The position numbers were made by a program, and so were the translations under genes. 64,000 nt of DNA, from contig JAXGGA010002377.1 in the NCBI GenBank assembly GCA_038373865.1, positions 1-64,000 on the forward strand. The letters are read 5' to 3'. The stretch comes from Uloborus plumipes. Its lineage: Eukaryota > Arthropoda > Arachnida > Araneae > Uloboridae. Position 1 is the first letter of the stretch. The number at the start of each line of letters is the position of its first letter. Positions 16,473-28,680 of the stretch are shown here, piece by piece. The notes under the pieces were generated by a model that ran no database searches, was not told the DNA's origin, and saw only the letters and a program-made list of their open reading frames with translations.

Positions 16473-17835
16473 CTTCCATATCCCGATAACCTTGATGTGG
16501 AAGGCACGGCAATTAAGCCTTTAACCTTCCCTGTAGTATCATATTTTTTTTTTACTTGCGTTTCATTCCTAATTGATTTATAACTTAAAAGGAGGGGAAA
16601 AATTAGTATAATTTTACCTCTCGAGCATTTTTTCTGGAAAAAAAAACGAAACAGGATAGAAATCGGTTATCAAGACGAAATATGTTTAGTCCCAAAATTC
16701 ATGAATGCATTATTTTTAACAACACCTACAAAACAACGTAATCCTGTTAAGATTTAACTCCATTGCAGCTGAAAATATAGGTAAACATCGTATATTCCAA
16801 CCCGTTTTTCACGTCTACCGCACTAATAATCCCTTTACTGCCCCATTAGTACCCTTCATTGCATTTCCCACCATAATAACGTAACCATCCTGCTTGAATC
16901 GTACTATTTTAGTTCGTGAAGCAAAAACGCGGCTGCTTTTTTTTTTTTCTCTGAACAGTAGACGTGTCTTGCATTGCTTGTTATTATTTTTAACTTCCAA
17001 TCAAACAGTTTTTTTACTTCTTCCGATGGCTACCTAAGACATCAGTGACTGAAAAATCTCCTCGCAACAGTTGATGGCGCACAGCCATCATATCAACTGG
17101 TGATCCGAGGAAGGCGGGTATCACTCAGCCTCAGGGTTTGGTCGATGTCAGACACCAGTGAGGAAAAGAAAAACGACAGGAAAAAAGAATTTTGAAAAAC
17201 GCGTGTGTGGTGCTTCATGCACCGATGGCGGTCGGGAATGAAAAAGATATTATACGGCACGGGAAAGAGTGGAGGAAGAATGGAATGATGGAAGGTAGAG
17301 AGAAAAAAAAACCTCTGATACCGATCACGCTTGGATTGGTGGGGGTGAAGATGAATCCCTGGAGAGATTTAGGAATCCAGGGTGTCTAATGGCTTCATGA
17401 GGGAGAATTTTCAAATTCTGATGAATCATGAATATTGTATCAGCGATATTAAATTGGCCGCAATGGGGGAGAGAGTTTAGAGCGTATATACCGAAGATTG
17501 ATTTTTGGTAGAGAAGTGCAAAAGGTAGTTTTAAATATTTTCAGAGCTTTCAGAAACAATGCTAGAACCTTTGATAAATTGCTGTTCATTCTTCACATCC
17601 TTTAGTTCAATAGGAAATAGTATGCAAACACTATATTTTTTTCAGTGTAGCAGGGTTTTCTGAACCACATTTATCAATAAATCATGTTTTAAAAGCTCAG
17701 ATTAGGACAAATATCTAGTTATGGGCATTTAAAGTGTTTTTCTACAATGTAACGGTTTTTTTTTAATTTATTATTCTTGAAAGATTACTTTCTACTTGAA
17801 GAACCATTTTCTAACGTTTCAGGAATTTTCATAGG
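16473..17835. other. GC-richer stretch without a supported gene
   Basis: The part at 16800-17400 is less AT-rich than its surroundings and holds two short open frames (one minus, 16815-17000; one plus, 17192-17389). Neither has convincing signals. If the exon at 16318-16472 is real, this could be its 5' untranslated and promoter region. Confidence 0.35.
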
Positions 17836-17837
17836 TA

Positions 17838-18065
17838 CCGTAAAGTCAGGTTACTTGGACCCTAGGGGGTTACTAGAGCCCATTACAGTAAAATGATAAA
17901 ATCTAGGTTTTCTACTCACTAGTTGAAGACTTGCACATAGTTCCTCGTTTCTGGGCTAGGTAGAAGCACTCTGCAGTCTCAAACGCTAGTACCAAACCCA
18001 GATTTTATCATTTTACTGTGGGCTCAAGTAACCCCCTTGTGGGTCCATGTAACCCGACTTTACGG
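17838..18065. mobile_element. 228-bp TA-flanked MITE
   Basis: TIRs CCGTAAAGTCAGGTTACTTG and the mirrored GTAACCCGACTTTACGG are flanked by TA at 17836-17837 and 18066-18067. The subterminal parts are also inverted (GATAAAATCTAGG against CCCAGATTTTATC). This fits a Tc1/mariner-type MITE. Confidence 0.85.
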
Positions 18066-18067
18066 TA

Positions 18068-20668
18068 TAGATTTGCAGTGTCAAATTTTTACGAATTGAC
18101 CTGTTTCTGCCAATGAATTAAAAATTATTCATTTGTAACAGATTCATATGTAAATAAAAGGCATCAGAAAACAAAGGAACGGTCATGTTTATCTCCATTC
18201 TGAACATTGGAAGAAAACTTAAACAGCTCACTTCTATTGATTGTAGTTGAGGTGCTGGAGTTCTTTATCAGAAATGAAGAAAATTTATTAGTTAAAATAA
18301 TTGTCAATCCGAAAACAAGTTTTTCTGATATGGATTTAAAGGGCTTTGAAAGCCTTATTTTAACTAGAAAAAAATTATTTAATTTTCAAGAGAGAAATTC
18401 TCAAAAAATTAGTTTTTCTAGCTACAACTTTTAAAGGTAAAAATTTTTAAACTTATTTTAAGGGAATTAATTATTAAAAACTTTCTTCTTTAGTTTTATT
18501 TGGAACATTTAAAGTTATTAAAGCTAATAAAATTAACAGAACTACCATCAATTTAAAGGTCCTAGAAAAAACAATTAAAAAAATTCACCTGTGTGAAGTG
18601 GAGACCTAAGACTATTTCTACTACATTTGAGCTCTTTCTTTTTTCTAAAGTGTACTTGCTCTTGAAGTTTTCCAAGTTGAAGTAAATGATGTCTTATTTC
18701 ATTCCTAATCTTGTTTAATAAAAATTAGATTAATCAGAAAGTATCTTGACTTAAATTGCATTCAAAAGTTTTAGATAATTTGTGGAATGTAAATCAATGT
18801 CTTCCCCAGCAGTTTTATCTCCAATCCTACTGACTAAAAATGCCCACAGATTAAATGAAAACTATAGTTTAGTTGTCGATGAGTTTCAGCCAGAAAAGAA
18901 TTTGTACTTCTATCAAAAAAAGTTTTCACAACTGTATAAAAAACTCAAACTAACGTTTTGAAGACGTTTAATTCAAAATACTTTCACCTTTAAGCAAATG
19001 CTCAATTCTTAAAATTGCTCATATTTGGATGTTTTTACTACTAAACGACAATGTTTAGTTTTAAAATAAAGGAAAGGTAACTAATTTTCGAAATAAACAA
19101 AGAACCAAAAATAACTTTATTATCTTACAAGTTTTTCATTTTTTATGCAGCCTGCCTCAATTTTAATAGCTCACCATAGATTTTGAAACGAAACAAGTTT
19201 ACAATGCAGCTAAATAGTTTTGAACAGTCCATATCATCATTTAAACTGATATGTCTAGGATTAGCAACATAGTATTTCATTGCTACATGATCGCTATCAA
19301 CTTCCATTTTTATCTTTTAAAAAGAAACGGAGCCAAAACAGTTTGAAGATATAATTACGATGATCGTATATCAAGTCTAAGATATAAAATAAAGAACTCC
19401 AGGCTTGAACAAAAAATAATAGTCTGAAATCTTGACTTCTCTTCTTGATATGAAGCGATCTCTGAAGAGTGGAGAACACCCATTAATTAAAATTCTAGTT
19501 ACACCACGGAAAGCTACCCAATTTTTCTAAACTCTTAAGTTCTCATTCTTGACCTTTGATGGAAGCAGGTACACCGCCCCTCTTGAGCGAAGTCCTGAGG
19601 GTTAACGGAAAAGGTTTCTGTGAGTGCTGGGAAGGAACAATAAACCACATTTGCTCAAACAATCGCTTTCTTTTCGCTCTGTGTGATTGAAAAAACTGTC
19701 TTCAGGATGGCAGGTAAATTGCAGGGGAACACGAGACCTTGTTAGAAGTTCGAGAAAGTCTAAAGCTGGGCAGGGCAGCGGCTAAATGTTGATTTGGAGA
19801 GGGTTACTCTTGTTGTTGTCGGAAAGAGAGACACTAATCTATGGTTCCTCTTCCTTTGTTTCTTTCGGGCAAAGAAGCCGCTGTCTTGTCCTTTAAGTCG
19901 GAATTTATTTCACCCATAACGAAAAGGTAATAAATATTTTTCGCGAGCTGGACTCGGACGACGCAAATGTTACATAACTTGAAAGTTATTACGTTGTTTT
20001 CAGGCAGCGTATTTTTTGAGCGTAATTGTAGTGACAAAGGGTCACTAAACTAGAACGGGTCACGGATGAAATTTAAACACTTCTAAGCTTACAATAAAGT
20101 GCTTTCACCAGAAATGCTAACAGAATGGAAATGAAGGAAAATGAAGTTTGTCATTAGGGAGTATGCTGGAAAACCAAAGTGTCATTGTTTCACCGTAAAC
20201 TCGAGAATAGCTTGCCACCAATCTGTTCTTTTTTTCTTCTTAATTTACTACAGTATGTGTAAGTACGTGATTTTTATTTGAAGAACATACTATTATTGTA
20301 AATTAGCACAGAAAGGTGAAACAACAGACCGTTACGCATTAATATTTCTTCCGTCGTCATTAAAAACATGGATGTATTTCACAGATTAGTTCAATAAAAG
20401 TGATGGGATAATCTAAAGTCTTAGGAAGATAATTGCTCAATTAGCAGTTTGAAAGGTTACATCTAATAGTACAAGGAAGGCCAACATTTATTTCTGTAAA
20501 TTTTATTGACAAAGAGAGTGGAAAAAATAACTTAGGCATTTTTCTTAAAAGTTTGGTGGCCTATCTTAATTTAGACTCGACTTTTAAAAGAGCATTGTGC
20601 TCCATGTTACAATCTCAGGTCACTGTGAAGTCACAAAAAAAAAAAAAAGCGCGTCTAAAGCGCTGTTG
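18068..20668. other. Nothing recognised
   Basis: AT-rich; the open frame at 18207-18434 is Lys/Asn/Phe-rich, as expected from base composition. No splice-bounded exon or repeat structure was seen. Confidence 0.45.
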
Positions 20669-21236
20669 CTCCAAAACAATGTGGCTACGACTGAGGCATG
20701 TAACGTCAGTGTTCTGTATACCGTACAGATGGGAAGGTGACACTTTCTTAAGAGCCTAACATCTATATTTTTAACACGAAGAAAATTTCAAAAAATCTAG
20801 AACTTGTACTAAACTAATAGTCAAGTCAAGTAAAAATACCATAAACCACTACAGCTTCAAATACGTTAATATTTCTTTCGAAACTTTTTTTTATGGCGTG
20901 ATAAAAATGGTTTTAACCCCTTGACATGCGGTCAGGGGTCACCATGATATCACGCAGTCTCTAGAGAGCTTGCTCCAAAACAATGTGGCGATGTTTAAAT
21001 CATGTGACGTCACTGAGACTTGTGCAGTTCATATGGAGCGGGACACTTTAAGAACCAAATATTTTCATTGTTGATATTAGGAAAATTTAAAAATCTAAAA
21101 ACTTTTTGGGGACAAACCAAGGGAAGAGAAAAATAAAAAATACCATAAATCCCTTCAGTTTGAAGTATGTTAATATTCCTTTCGGAAGTTTGTTTATGAA
21201 GTGATAAAAATGGTCTAAACCCCTTGACATCTGACA
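20669..21236. repeat. Tandem duplication, unit ~302 bp
   Basis: The unit starts GCTCCAAAACAATGTGGC at 20669 and again at 20971. Both continue through a GTAACGTCA / GTGACGTCA site, AATACCATAAA, and GTGATAAAAATGGT, and end near CCCCTTGACAT at about 20930 and 21230. The two copies have diverged noticeably. Confidence 0.8.
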
Positions 21237-21806
21237 ACGTCGAATAAATACAAGCATGAAAAAATGAATGACATATTGGAAACACCAGTCTAGAGTGGTA
21301 CAAAAAATTAAGGACTTCTCAGAGACATCAAAGAATGCATTTGCACAAAAAAAATGATATAAGCTTTCCATAAGTCATTCAATCTACTTCTAAATGATTT
21401 TGTTAACATTGGTAACATGGGCGTTTATTTATAACACTGCATTTTTTAGTGTTAGAAAATGTTTTTAAGCATTTAACGAAAGTTTTAGAAAAAAATGCCT
21501 ACACTTATCGATTATTAATGCTACCAAGTACTTCTAAGTAGATTTTGCTAAATTGAAATTTTGACTAGCCTTTAATAATTATTGTTAATCCAAAATAAAT
21601 AAACATACACAACTGATCATTTTTTGACAAGGAGCTCTTAGCTCTTTTCAAATATTATGGATTTATTCCTAATAAGGTACTTAAAATTGCCCTATTTATT
21701 TGTAATTTTCTTTTCAAAAAAAAAAAAGAAAAAATGGAATAATCATATACTAAAATTAAATTTATAACGTTGGTGATAAGCACTAAAACAGTACAATCAT
21801 TGAAAT

Positions 21807-21880
21807 TATGGAACCTCGGTAAGTTGATACCCGCTTAACTCGACACATTTTCATGGTCCCGTGGGGTGTCGAGGTTCCAT
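21807..21880. mobile_element. Very short TIR element, pogo/Tigger-like ends
   Basis: TGGAACCTCG and its mirror CGAGGTTCCA lie ~73 bp apart with little between them. GAACCTCG-type ends are typical of pogo/Tigger remnants. Confidence 0.45.
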
Positions 21881-21979
21881 TGTATATTCTTTCTTCATTT
21901 CGTCATCCATCTACACGATGCTCTCTGAATGTGACAGTTTGAAGAGCAACACAATTCATTTTATTTTTTAAGAGGGGGT

Positions 21980-22265
21980 GTCCACGAATGACGCTTTGAA
22001 GAGGGAGGGGATCACGGAGCTGTGACAGTAAGTGACGAGGAGAGGGTGACACGTGTGACATCGCGCAATTATGTTCTCGGAAAATAGCGTCTGATGTGAC
22101 ATAAGGAGGGAGGAGGGATTCTAGGGGAAGTGTGACACTATGTGACAAGGGGGTATCAAAATCTTTAAGCGGCGTCAACAAATAACGTCACGTTTCGAGG
22201 AGCTTCGTAAAATCGTGAGTGTGTGACAGGGGAAAGAAGGGTTCGTAGGAAGTGTGACACCACGC
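21980..22265. repeat. TGTGACA-rich, G-rich patch
   Basis: Repeated TGTGAC(A) strings and GGGGA-type runs make this patch stand out in base composition. The overlapping minus-strand open frame reads as low-complexity Leu/Ser/Pro. It is probably a degraded TE fragment. Confidence 0.4.
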
Positions 22266-22269
22266 CCTT

Positions 22270-23203
22270 CTTATGAGAATACAATGAAGAAAAATATCTT
22301 CATGTGTGACAAAAGTTGGACCGGTATGGTAGGGGGGAATCTTGGATTGATTATTAAGAGCAATGTCAAATGTAAAAATATGCATACTACTACCAGAAAA
22401 ACAATTTTCAGCATTTATGCAGTTCAGCATTTATGCATTTTAACAAGTTTTATGCTTAATTTTGCGATTTAATTGAGACAAAAAATATGTGTGAGTTCAA
22501 TTTAAAAAAAATATTCAAAAAAATAACTATGCCAAAAGTACTATTATATCTATGTTTTATTTTTTGAAATGTTGATTCAGTTTTAGACTAATAATTAACA
22601 GAACAATATGGCTTCTTGTTGAAATCAATTGTTTTGCCAACCGAAGGCCCAAAACCACAAAGCATCAAAAACAAGAACCTTAATTTGTTCAACATAACAA
22701 TCTATTGTCATCATTACTTTGCACGCATTACGGTGTAAATACATGTAACTATATTATGTGTATTTAAGCAACTGTAGTAAAAGTCATCCAACTGTTGCTT
22801 TGTATTGTTTAAAAGATAGAGAAAAACGTTTGCGGACTTTTCTCCAGGCAAAACGCAAAATATATTTAATGTTAAAAAATTCGTAAGGTGAATCTAGAAT
22901 TTTAGACAGAAGACTATTTGAGAAATATATTTGTTCGGCTGAAGTGTTAAATATAAATGCATGTTTTAGCTTTTATTACCATCTCTTTAAAAAAGAGAAT
23001 TTGAATGAAAAACTAATTATTAAATGAATTAAATCGAAGATACATTGTCGACTGTTTGCTTAAGTTGAAAGACATCATTTTTTAATTACAATTTTCCCCT
23101 ATAGATAGGTGGTACACCCATTTCGAATATATATTTAATATGGCTAGTTGAAAACGAGAACTGATAAATGGAAGTAGAAATAAATAACAAAATTTGGTTC
23201 CTT
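22270..23203. other. Nothing recognised
   Basis: AT-rich sequence without TIRs, tandem structure or plausible exons. Confidence 0.45.
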
Positions 23204-23444
23204 CACTGCAAAAAGTAAAATGTTTTTACAGTATAATACAGCCAATTTTGTAGAAATAAACTGTTAAATTACAGCTTTAAACGGGAACCTCTGTTGTTAT
23301 ACTGTTGTTTTTACAGTATAATGCAGCAAATTTTATGGTAATAAAGGGTAAAATTGCTAATTTTACAGTTTTATCACTGTGCATTTTACAGTTTCAATGC
23401 TTGCAGTATTATACTGTAAAAACAACAGTTTATTTTTTGCAGTG
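23204..23444. mobile_element. CACTGCAAAAA-ended MITE, 241 bp
   Basis: The ends are CACTGCAAAAAGTAAA and TTATTTTTTGCAGTG. The inside is packed with TTTTACAGTATAAT / ATTATACTGTAAAA inverted motifs, as in 6561-6893. The flanks are TT on both sides rather than TA. Confidence 0.7.
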
Positions 23445-23548
23445 TTGACGCATCTCCTACTAAAAGGAGTTTTATGGGAATAATATTGAGAATCGTGTAG
23501 GTTAAGAAATAGATCAATAATTAAATATTAGTAGTATTTCCTTTGATA

Positions 23549-23824
23549 AGTATTTTTTTTTTGTCGTGTGCCAGCCAGGCTGGCGATTTTACAGCTGCTT
23601 CACTTTTCCAACTGTACCGTTGTTTGGTGTGAAGTCCGACTTCCACAGTACACACATGCCATAGGAACCCGTTTATAGGGTAGGCAACCTTTCACACCAA
23701 CACATTCACACAAAGAAAGGACAAGGACAGGAGAGAGAAAGCACATCCATGCCCAAGCCGGGACTCGAACCCGGGACCACACCGTCCATAGCACACTACT
23801 CTGACCAGTAGACAAGATGGCCGG
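23549..23824 (-). mobile_element. tRNA-headed SINE with A tail and target duplication
   Basis: On the minus strand the head reads CTGGTCAGAGTAGTGTG (A-box region) and then GGGTTCGAGTCCCGG (B box). A ~150-bp tail follows and ends in an A tract (the T run at 23553-23562 on the plus strand). An 8-bp duplication CTTTGATA flanks it at 23541-23548 and 23825-23832, as expected for target-primed reverse transcription by a LINE enzyme. This is the better-preserved copy of the family also at 8975-9158. Confidence 0.85.
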
Positions 23825-23832
23825 CTTTGATA

Positions 23833-26081
23833 TGGATACAACGCACAATATGTAGTGCAAAGTTAATGCAAATTTTTGAAAATGCTCTGGTATAAACAAA
23901 AATTAAAACTAATGTAATGATGAAGTTTATTTAGGTAAAGCTTTAATAAATGTTCACCAATTTTAAAAAGGAAAAATACATAATCAGTGAACCCAATCCC
24001 CGGGAGAGCTTTTTAATGTGATATTTTAAATTTTAACCTGATACAGCGTTATTGATTTTTTTTCGTTTGAGATAATTATGTACAAGAGTAATAAATCGAG
24101 GTGATGATATTTATTGAATGCAAATACTATTTAATAACACCTAATCATTAATCAAAAGCAATTTAAATAGGAAATTTTGTAAAATAAAAAAGAACGGATG
24201 CGACTGAACTTAAAAGTTGCTTAATATATGCCTTCGTTATGAACTTGATGTTTAAGGATTCTAGTGACTTACTGGAAAATTACTGGCGTGTGCGTTAAAC
24301 GCATTGCACGGCATACAAATTTTAACGCACAAATAATATTCTGCAATCGTGTTCAAGTCAATGCCTCAAAACTATTATTATTTTTTACAGTTTTTCTAAT
24401 TCACTCATTTATACCATTTTCTTTTCATCTTGGAAATTAATAAAGATAAATCTAAATTATGTATTTTGAGACGGATGAATACATAACTGTTTTTTTTTTT
24501 AAATCTTAGAAAGTTAATTTATAATTCGTGAAGAGCTAAGTTTTAGGGCGTAAAGCAGGTGCTGCTTCGGAGCCTCGAGGAAGCCCATTTTTCAGTACGT
24601 AGAGCTGCAATTATGTAAAAACAAAGTTTTGATAGAGTGTGCTCCAGATCTAAGCACTGAAGTAGAGTCTTAGAGTCTGGTGCGTGTGTCACTTGTTTTG
24701 CTTTCGGGTTTACAAAGGAGAGATTAATCTTGACATGGATGTTAGTTAGGATAAAACTAAATGTCATATTTAAAAACATATACAGTCAGACCTCATTCTA
24801 AGATAACCCGTGGGGTTTTACAAAAGTGACCGCAGAACAGGAGTGACTATATGTCCAATAAAAAGAAAAAACCCCATTTCTTTTCCTAAGCATATGATAA
24901 AATATTGGGTTCAAGCAAGTATAAAAGGGAAAATTGTTTAACGGGAGTATTATAGTCTTCGATAAATTCCTTTTTTTATTTCATTAAATTTGCTGCAACT
25001 GTACAAGACATAGAAATTAAGAACTAATACATGACAGGTCTAGGCGGGCCTAAAAATGTTTTTCACCATTTCAAGAAAAAATGCTAACACGAATGTCTGT
25101 AATTTTGTCTATATCTCGCCAAAGCTAAATAAAAGTTATTTTTCTAGATTATTTGCAGCTCTAAAGCGCTGAACCTATACCGATGAATGATTCCAAGAGA
25201 AACCTTATCAGATGTCACAATCTACATGCATCCAACTTGTAAAACTTACTACTCTTAATCGTAGGTTTTCTTTATTAATAGTTGATAATTATAGTTTTTA
25301 CAATAAAAAACAAATACTGTCATCTTCAATAAGTAATTATCATAAATAGCATCGTTGTAATAACGTTTTTTAAGTAGATAAAACAAACCTGCAAAAAACC
25401 CTCGCAACCGAAGAAGAAAACATGTAGTTCAACATCACATTGTGAAATTTTTTTGAAATGTATTATGTTAAAAGCCTTGAGAACTTATTGATGAAACAAT
25501 TAGCATGAGTATAAATTGAAAAATCGATGAAGTATCAGGACTCAGCTATTCAATGCTCTGACATACTGAGAAAAACTTCATTTGGTCTCTATTATGAACT
25601 GAAGAATTTCAGATATTACTTAAGTGTTTTAATATTTCAGAGACTTGAAATTGTATAAAAATATGTATTCAACTTAAATTCACTTTCATTCAACATAATT
25701 TGTAAATTAAATACCCCTTCCTTTTATTTTTACCTTGTTTACTCAACGCTATTTCCTCATTCTAGATAACCAATGAAAACACAACGGACAAATCCCTAAC
25801 TCGATTGTCAACACACGATTCTGAAAGCAGTCATTTTGAATGCTTTTTGATTTCAATTAGAAAAATAACTATTTAAAAAATAACACAATTTCTTAGGCTA
25901 TTATGACTTTTTATGCAACATATAAATGAATTTATCAATAATTGTAGCTACCCCGCCCCCTTACTTTAATTACGGGAAATTGCCTAAGCAGTCATAATGA
26001 CTGCTTGGGCAAACGAGTGTAAAATATTGATAGTCACTTTAGGCATTGCAATTCATTTTACTGATAATTCATTGAATATTT
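23833..26081. other. Nothing recognised apart from small TE scraps
   Basis: A TACAGTCAGACCTCATTCTA string at 24780 resembles the end of a pogo/Tigger element. A short perfect hairpin (GCAGTCATAATGACTGC) sits at about 25987-26003. No exon was supported. Confidence 0.4.
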
Positions 26082-26085
26082 TTAA

Positions 26086-26590
26086 CCCATTAAAGCCTTA
26101 CCTTTTTTTCCAAAATACATTTTGTATACTGGTTACAAACTGTTTAATGGGCAGGAAAAAGAATAAAAAAATATTATGTAAAAAATAATGTGTTTATTAA
26201 GAAAAGAACAAGCGTCCCTTAAAAGTTACGATAGACCCCAGACACATACTTTTTTACTAAATTTTTTTTCTGCCTACGATATAATATTTAAAAAGACATA
26301 TTATCAGAAGAAATAAAATCAGCAATTAACATAAACTGGGAAGCTGGGAATAACTTTGAAAACTTAGCTTTTTTTCTTGAGATTGTGAACGATGTCATTT
26401 TGATAAAGATCATATTAAAACTGCTCCAGAACACACTTTACAATGGTTATGTGCTGCAATCTGTTAATAACGAATTGAAACAATACCAAGGTACTAATTG
26501 AACACTATTATTTGGTTGAAATGTCCATTTTGAGGAAATTCAGACCCTTTTTTGGACCGTCCCTAAAAAGGGACGCTAGGCATTAATGGG
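26086..26590. mobile_element. piggyBac-type MITE, uninterrupted copy
   Basis: CCCATTAAAGCC... to ...GGCATTAATGGG, flanked by TTAA at 26082-26085 and 26591-26594. It matches the interrupted copy at 4469-5707 along its length and in the same orientation. It carries a single ATTCAGAC where the other copy has a hAT insertion. Confidence 0.9.
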
Positions 26591-26594
26591 TTAA

Positions 26595-28678
26595 GTTTCA
26601 GGTTTTGAAGATTATAAATATGTTTGAAAGGGAATTATAAAAATGAAATCATTCTCATTCTAAGCTAGTTATTAAGCCATACCCAATTTTTTCCCTTTCT
26701 AAACCCTTTCGTCACCACTATTACCTCACCCTCGACGAACGAAACAAAGTTGTTACAACGACGAGACGATTTTTAGTTCACTTTAAGAAGAGTTCCACCC
26801 TGATATCCTGCTCCTCGTTTGAGCTGAATGTTGAACAGACGCTGATTGTAGTGATTGAGCGTTTGGCACGTGTGTTTGACCGAGTTTCGTAGGTCGCGAC
26901 GTGACTGAACGGGAAGTGTGAGTGATGATTGAATTCAAGGCCGAGTCTAAGATCAAGGAGGGCGTGATCTCAGAAGTCTTCCACAAAAAAACGGGATTTG
27001 GATCAACTGCAGTAGCGGGCATAATTAAAGGTAGATAATGAATGCTACGCCCCTGAAATTAACTATTAAGTGAAACTTGTAAACACATAAGTAGACTACG
27101 TCGTGTATGTACCACACGATGTTACAAGTTGATAAAAACATACTTATTAAATGAAAGGCCTTCATTAACCAGGCACCAAAAAAGCAAATGAGATATTTAC
27201 TATCCAGAAATTTTGTAAGGCTTTCAAGTCATCACAAAGTCATGAAAATTATTTAATAACGTACAAGGCGCGAGGTGGCGCATGCAGTGTGTGTGTGTGG
27301 GGGGGGGGGGCTATTAGGGACCATATCCCATACGGAAATTCAGATATTTTCTTTTTTGAGCATAGAATCGGGTTAAATTACATTCTCCTCCAAAGTTTCA
27401 CCCTATCCCCTCCGAAATTTTTTTCTTGACTACGCCGCTAAAAATGCTCACTTTATCCGCACATCTTGCTCATCCTATCATCACAACTTCGATGTGCCGA
27501 AATTCTCCGTTTCCAGAATGAAAATTAGAGAAGAAAATTGACTTTTTTTTTTGTTATTTTAAGTATAAGTTAGATTAGACGATTGACAAAATTTGACACG
27601 AACTTTCGTAATTGCTAATTTTTTAGCACCCGTTCCCATGGGGGGGGGGGGAAGGATAGTTTTGCTTCTGAATAAGTTGTGGATTTGCAAAAACGCACTG
27701 TAGTTATAGAAATAATTTTTTTGTATAATTATGAAGAAATCTTGACATGAATTTCGTACGTTTTGGAAATCCACAACATAATTTAACAAGTTTGTTTTCG
27801 TTTTCAAAACTATGTTAGGTACATCATATAAATTATTTGCGTTCAAATAGTGGTTCTAGTATTTTCTATTGATAAATAAACACTATAATGAAACATGCAT
27901 TTTTTTTGACAAGAAAAAAAAAACATTTTTTTAAGTTGCACGTACCATTAACAAAAAAATAAGATAAAAAAAATTAAAGCATAATAAATTTACATATTTA
28001 TTAATCTTTAAAAAATGGCTGTCGCTGTCGCGGAAGTGGCAGACGGAAGCTATGCTTTTATTTAATAACGTAAGCTTATAATGGGTAAATTCCATGAAAT
28101 TCTGATTAAGACATTTTTTAAATTTAAACGAAACCATTTTTTTGTTCTAGTTGACAAAATATGAAAAATTTAATGAAAACAACCACATATAATAAACTAA
28201 TTGCATAAATAATTTTTCATAACTAATTTCTCCAAAACTAACTTCGAAACCAAAAATCTATTATTTTAACATTGTCATGTCTGTCGAGTAAAAAATATTT
28301 TACTATTTTCAAATTTATGGATATTTTTCATTTTGCCTGATATATCTAAGTCTTAATTTGATTCTGAGAAACTCTACACTCGACATGCATGCCAATTATG
28401 AATAAAAAGTAATAGCATATGCTCACTCGAAGTCAATGTTGCAATTTTGTCATGTCTGTCGCTGTAGGTTTTAACAAAAAGTAGCAAAACTGTTTCTCTT
28501 CAACTAAAGTTCTAGCGTTTTCAATAACTATTCCAATTTTCACATCATCCCATGGCAATTTTTCGAATCAACTAATATTTACTACTTTAAAATCAGGGAA
28601 AAAATCGTCTTATGTCCTATCTGTCACAAAGGAACTCACTTATGTTGAATTCGATAACGTTGTATTCGCGAATTTAAG
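26595..28678. other. No supported gene; one GC-rich open frame and G tracts
   Basis: The segment 26780-27025 is GC-richer and open for 79 codons on the minus strand, but shows no recognisable motif and no clear splice sites. G tracts of 12-13 bases occur at about 27299-27310 and 27641-27652. Confidence 0.4.
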
Positions 28679-28680
28679 TA

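Noticed and set aside
20600..21236. GTGACGTCA-type sites in the tandem duplication as regulatory elements
   Set aside because: The sites differ between the two copies and lie near no supported gene.
26783..27022. 79-codon minus-strand frame in GC-richer DNA
   Set aside because: No motif, no clear splice or start context; considered as an exon of the minus-strand gene but not supported.
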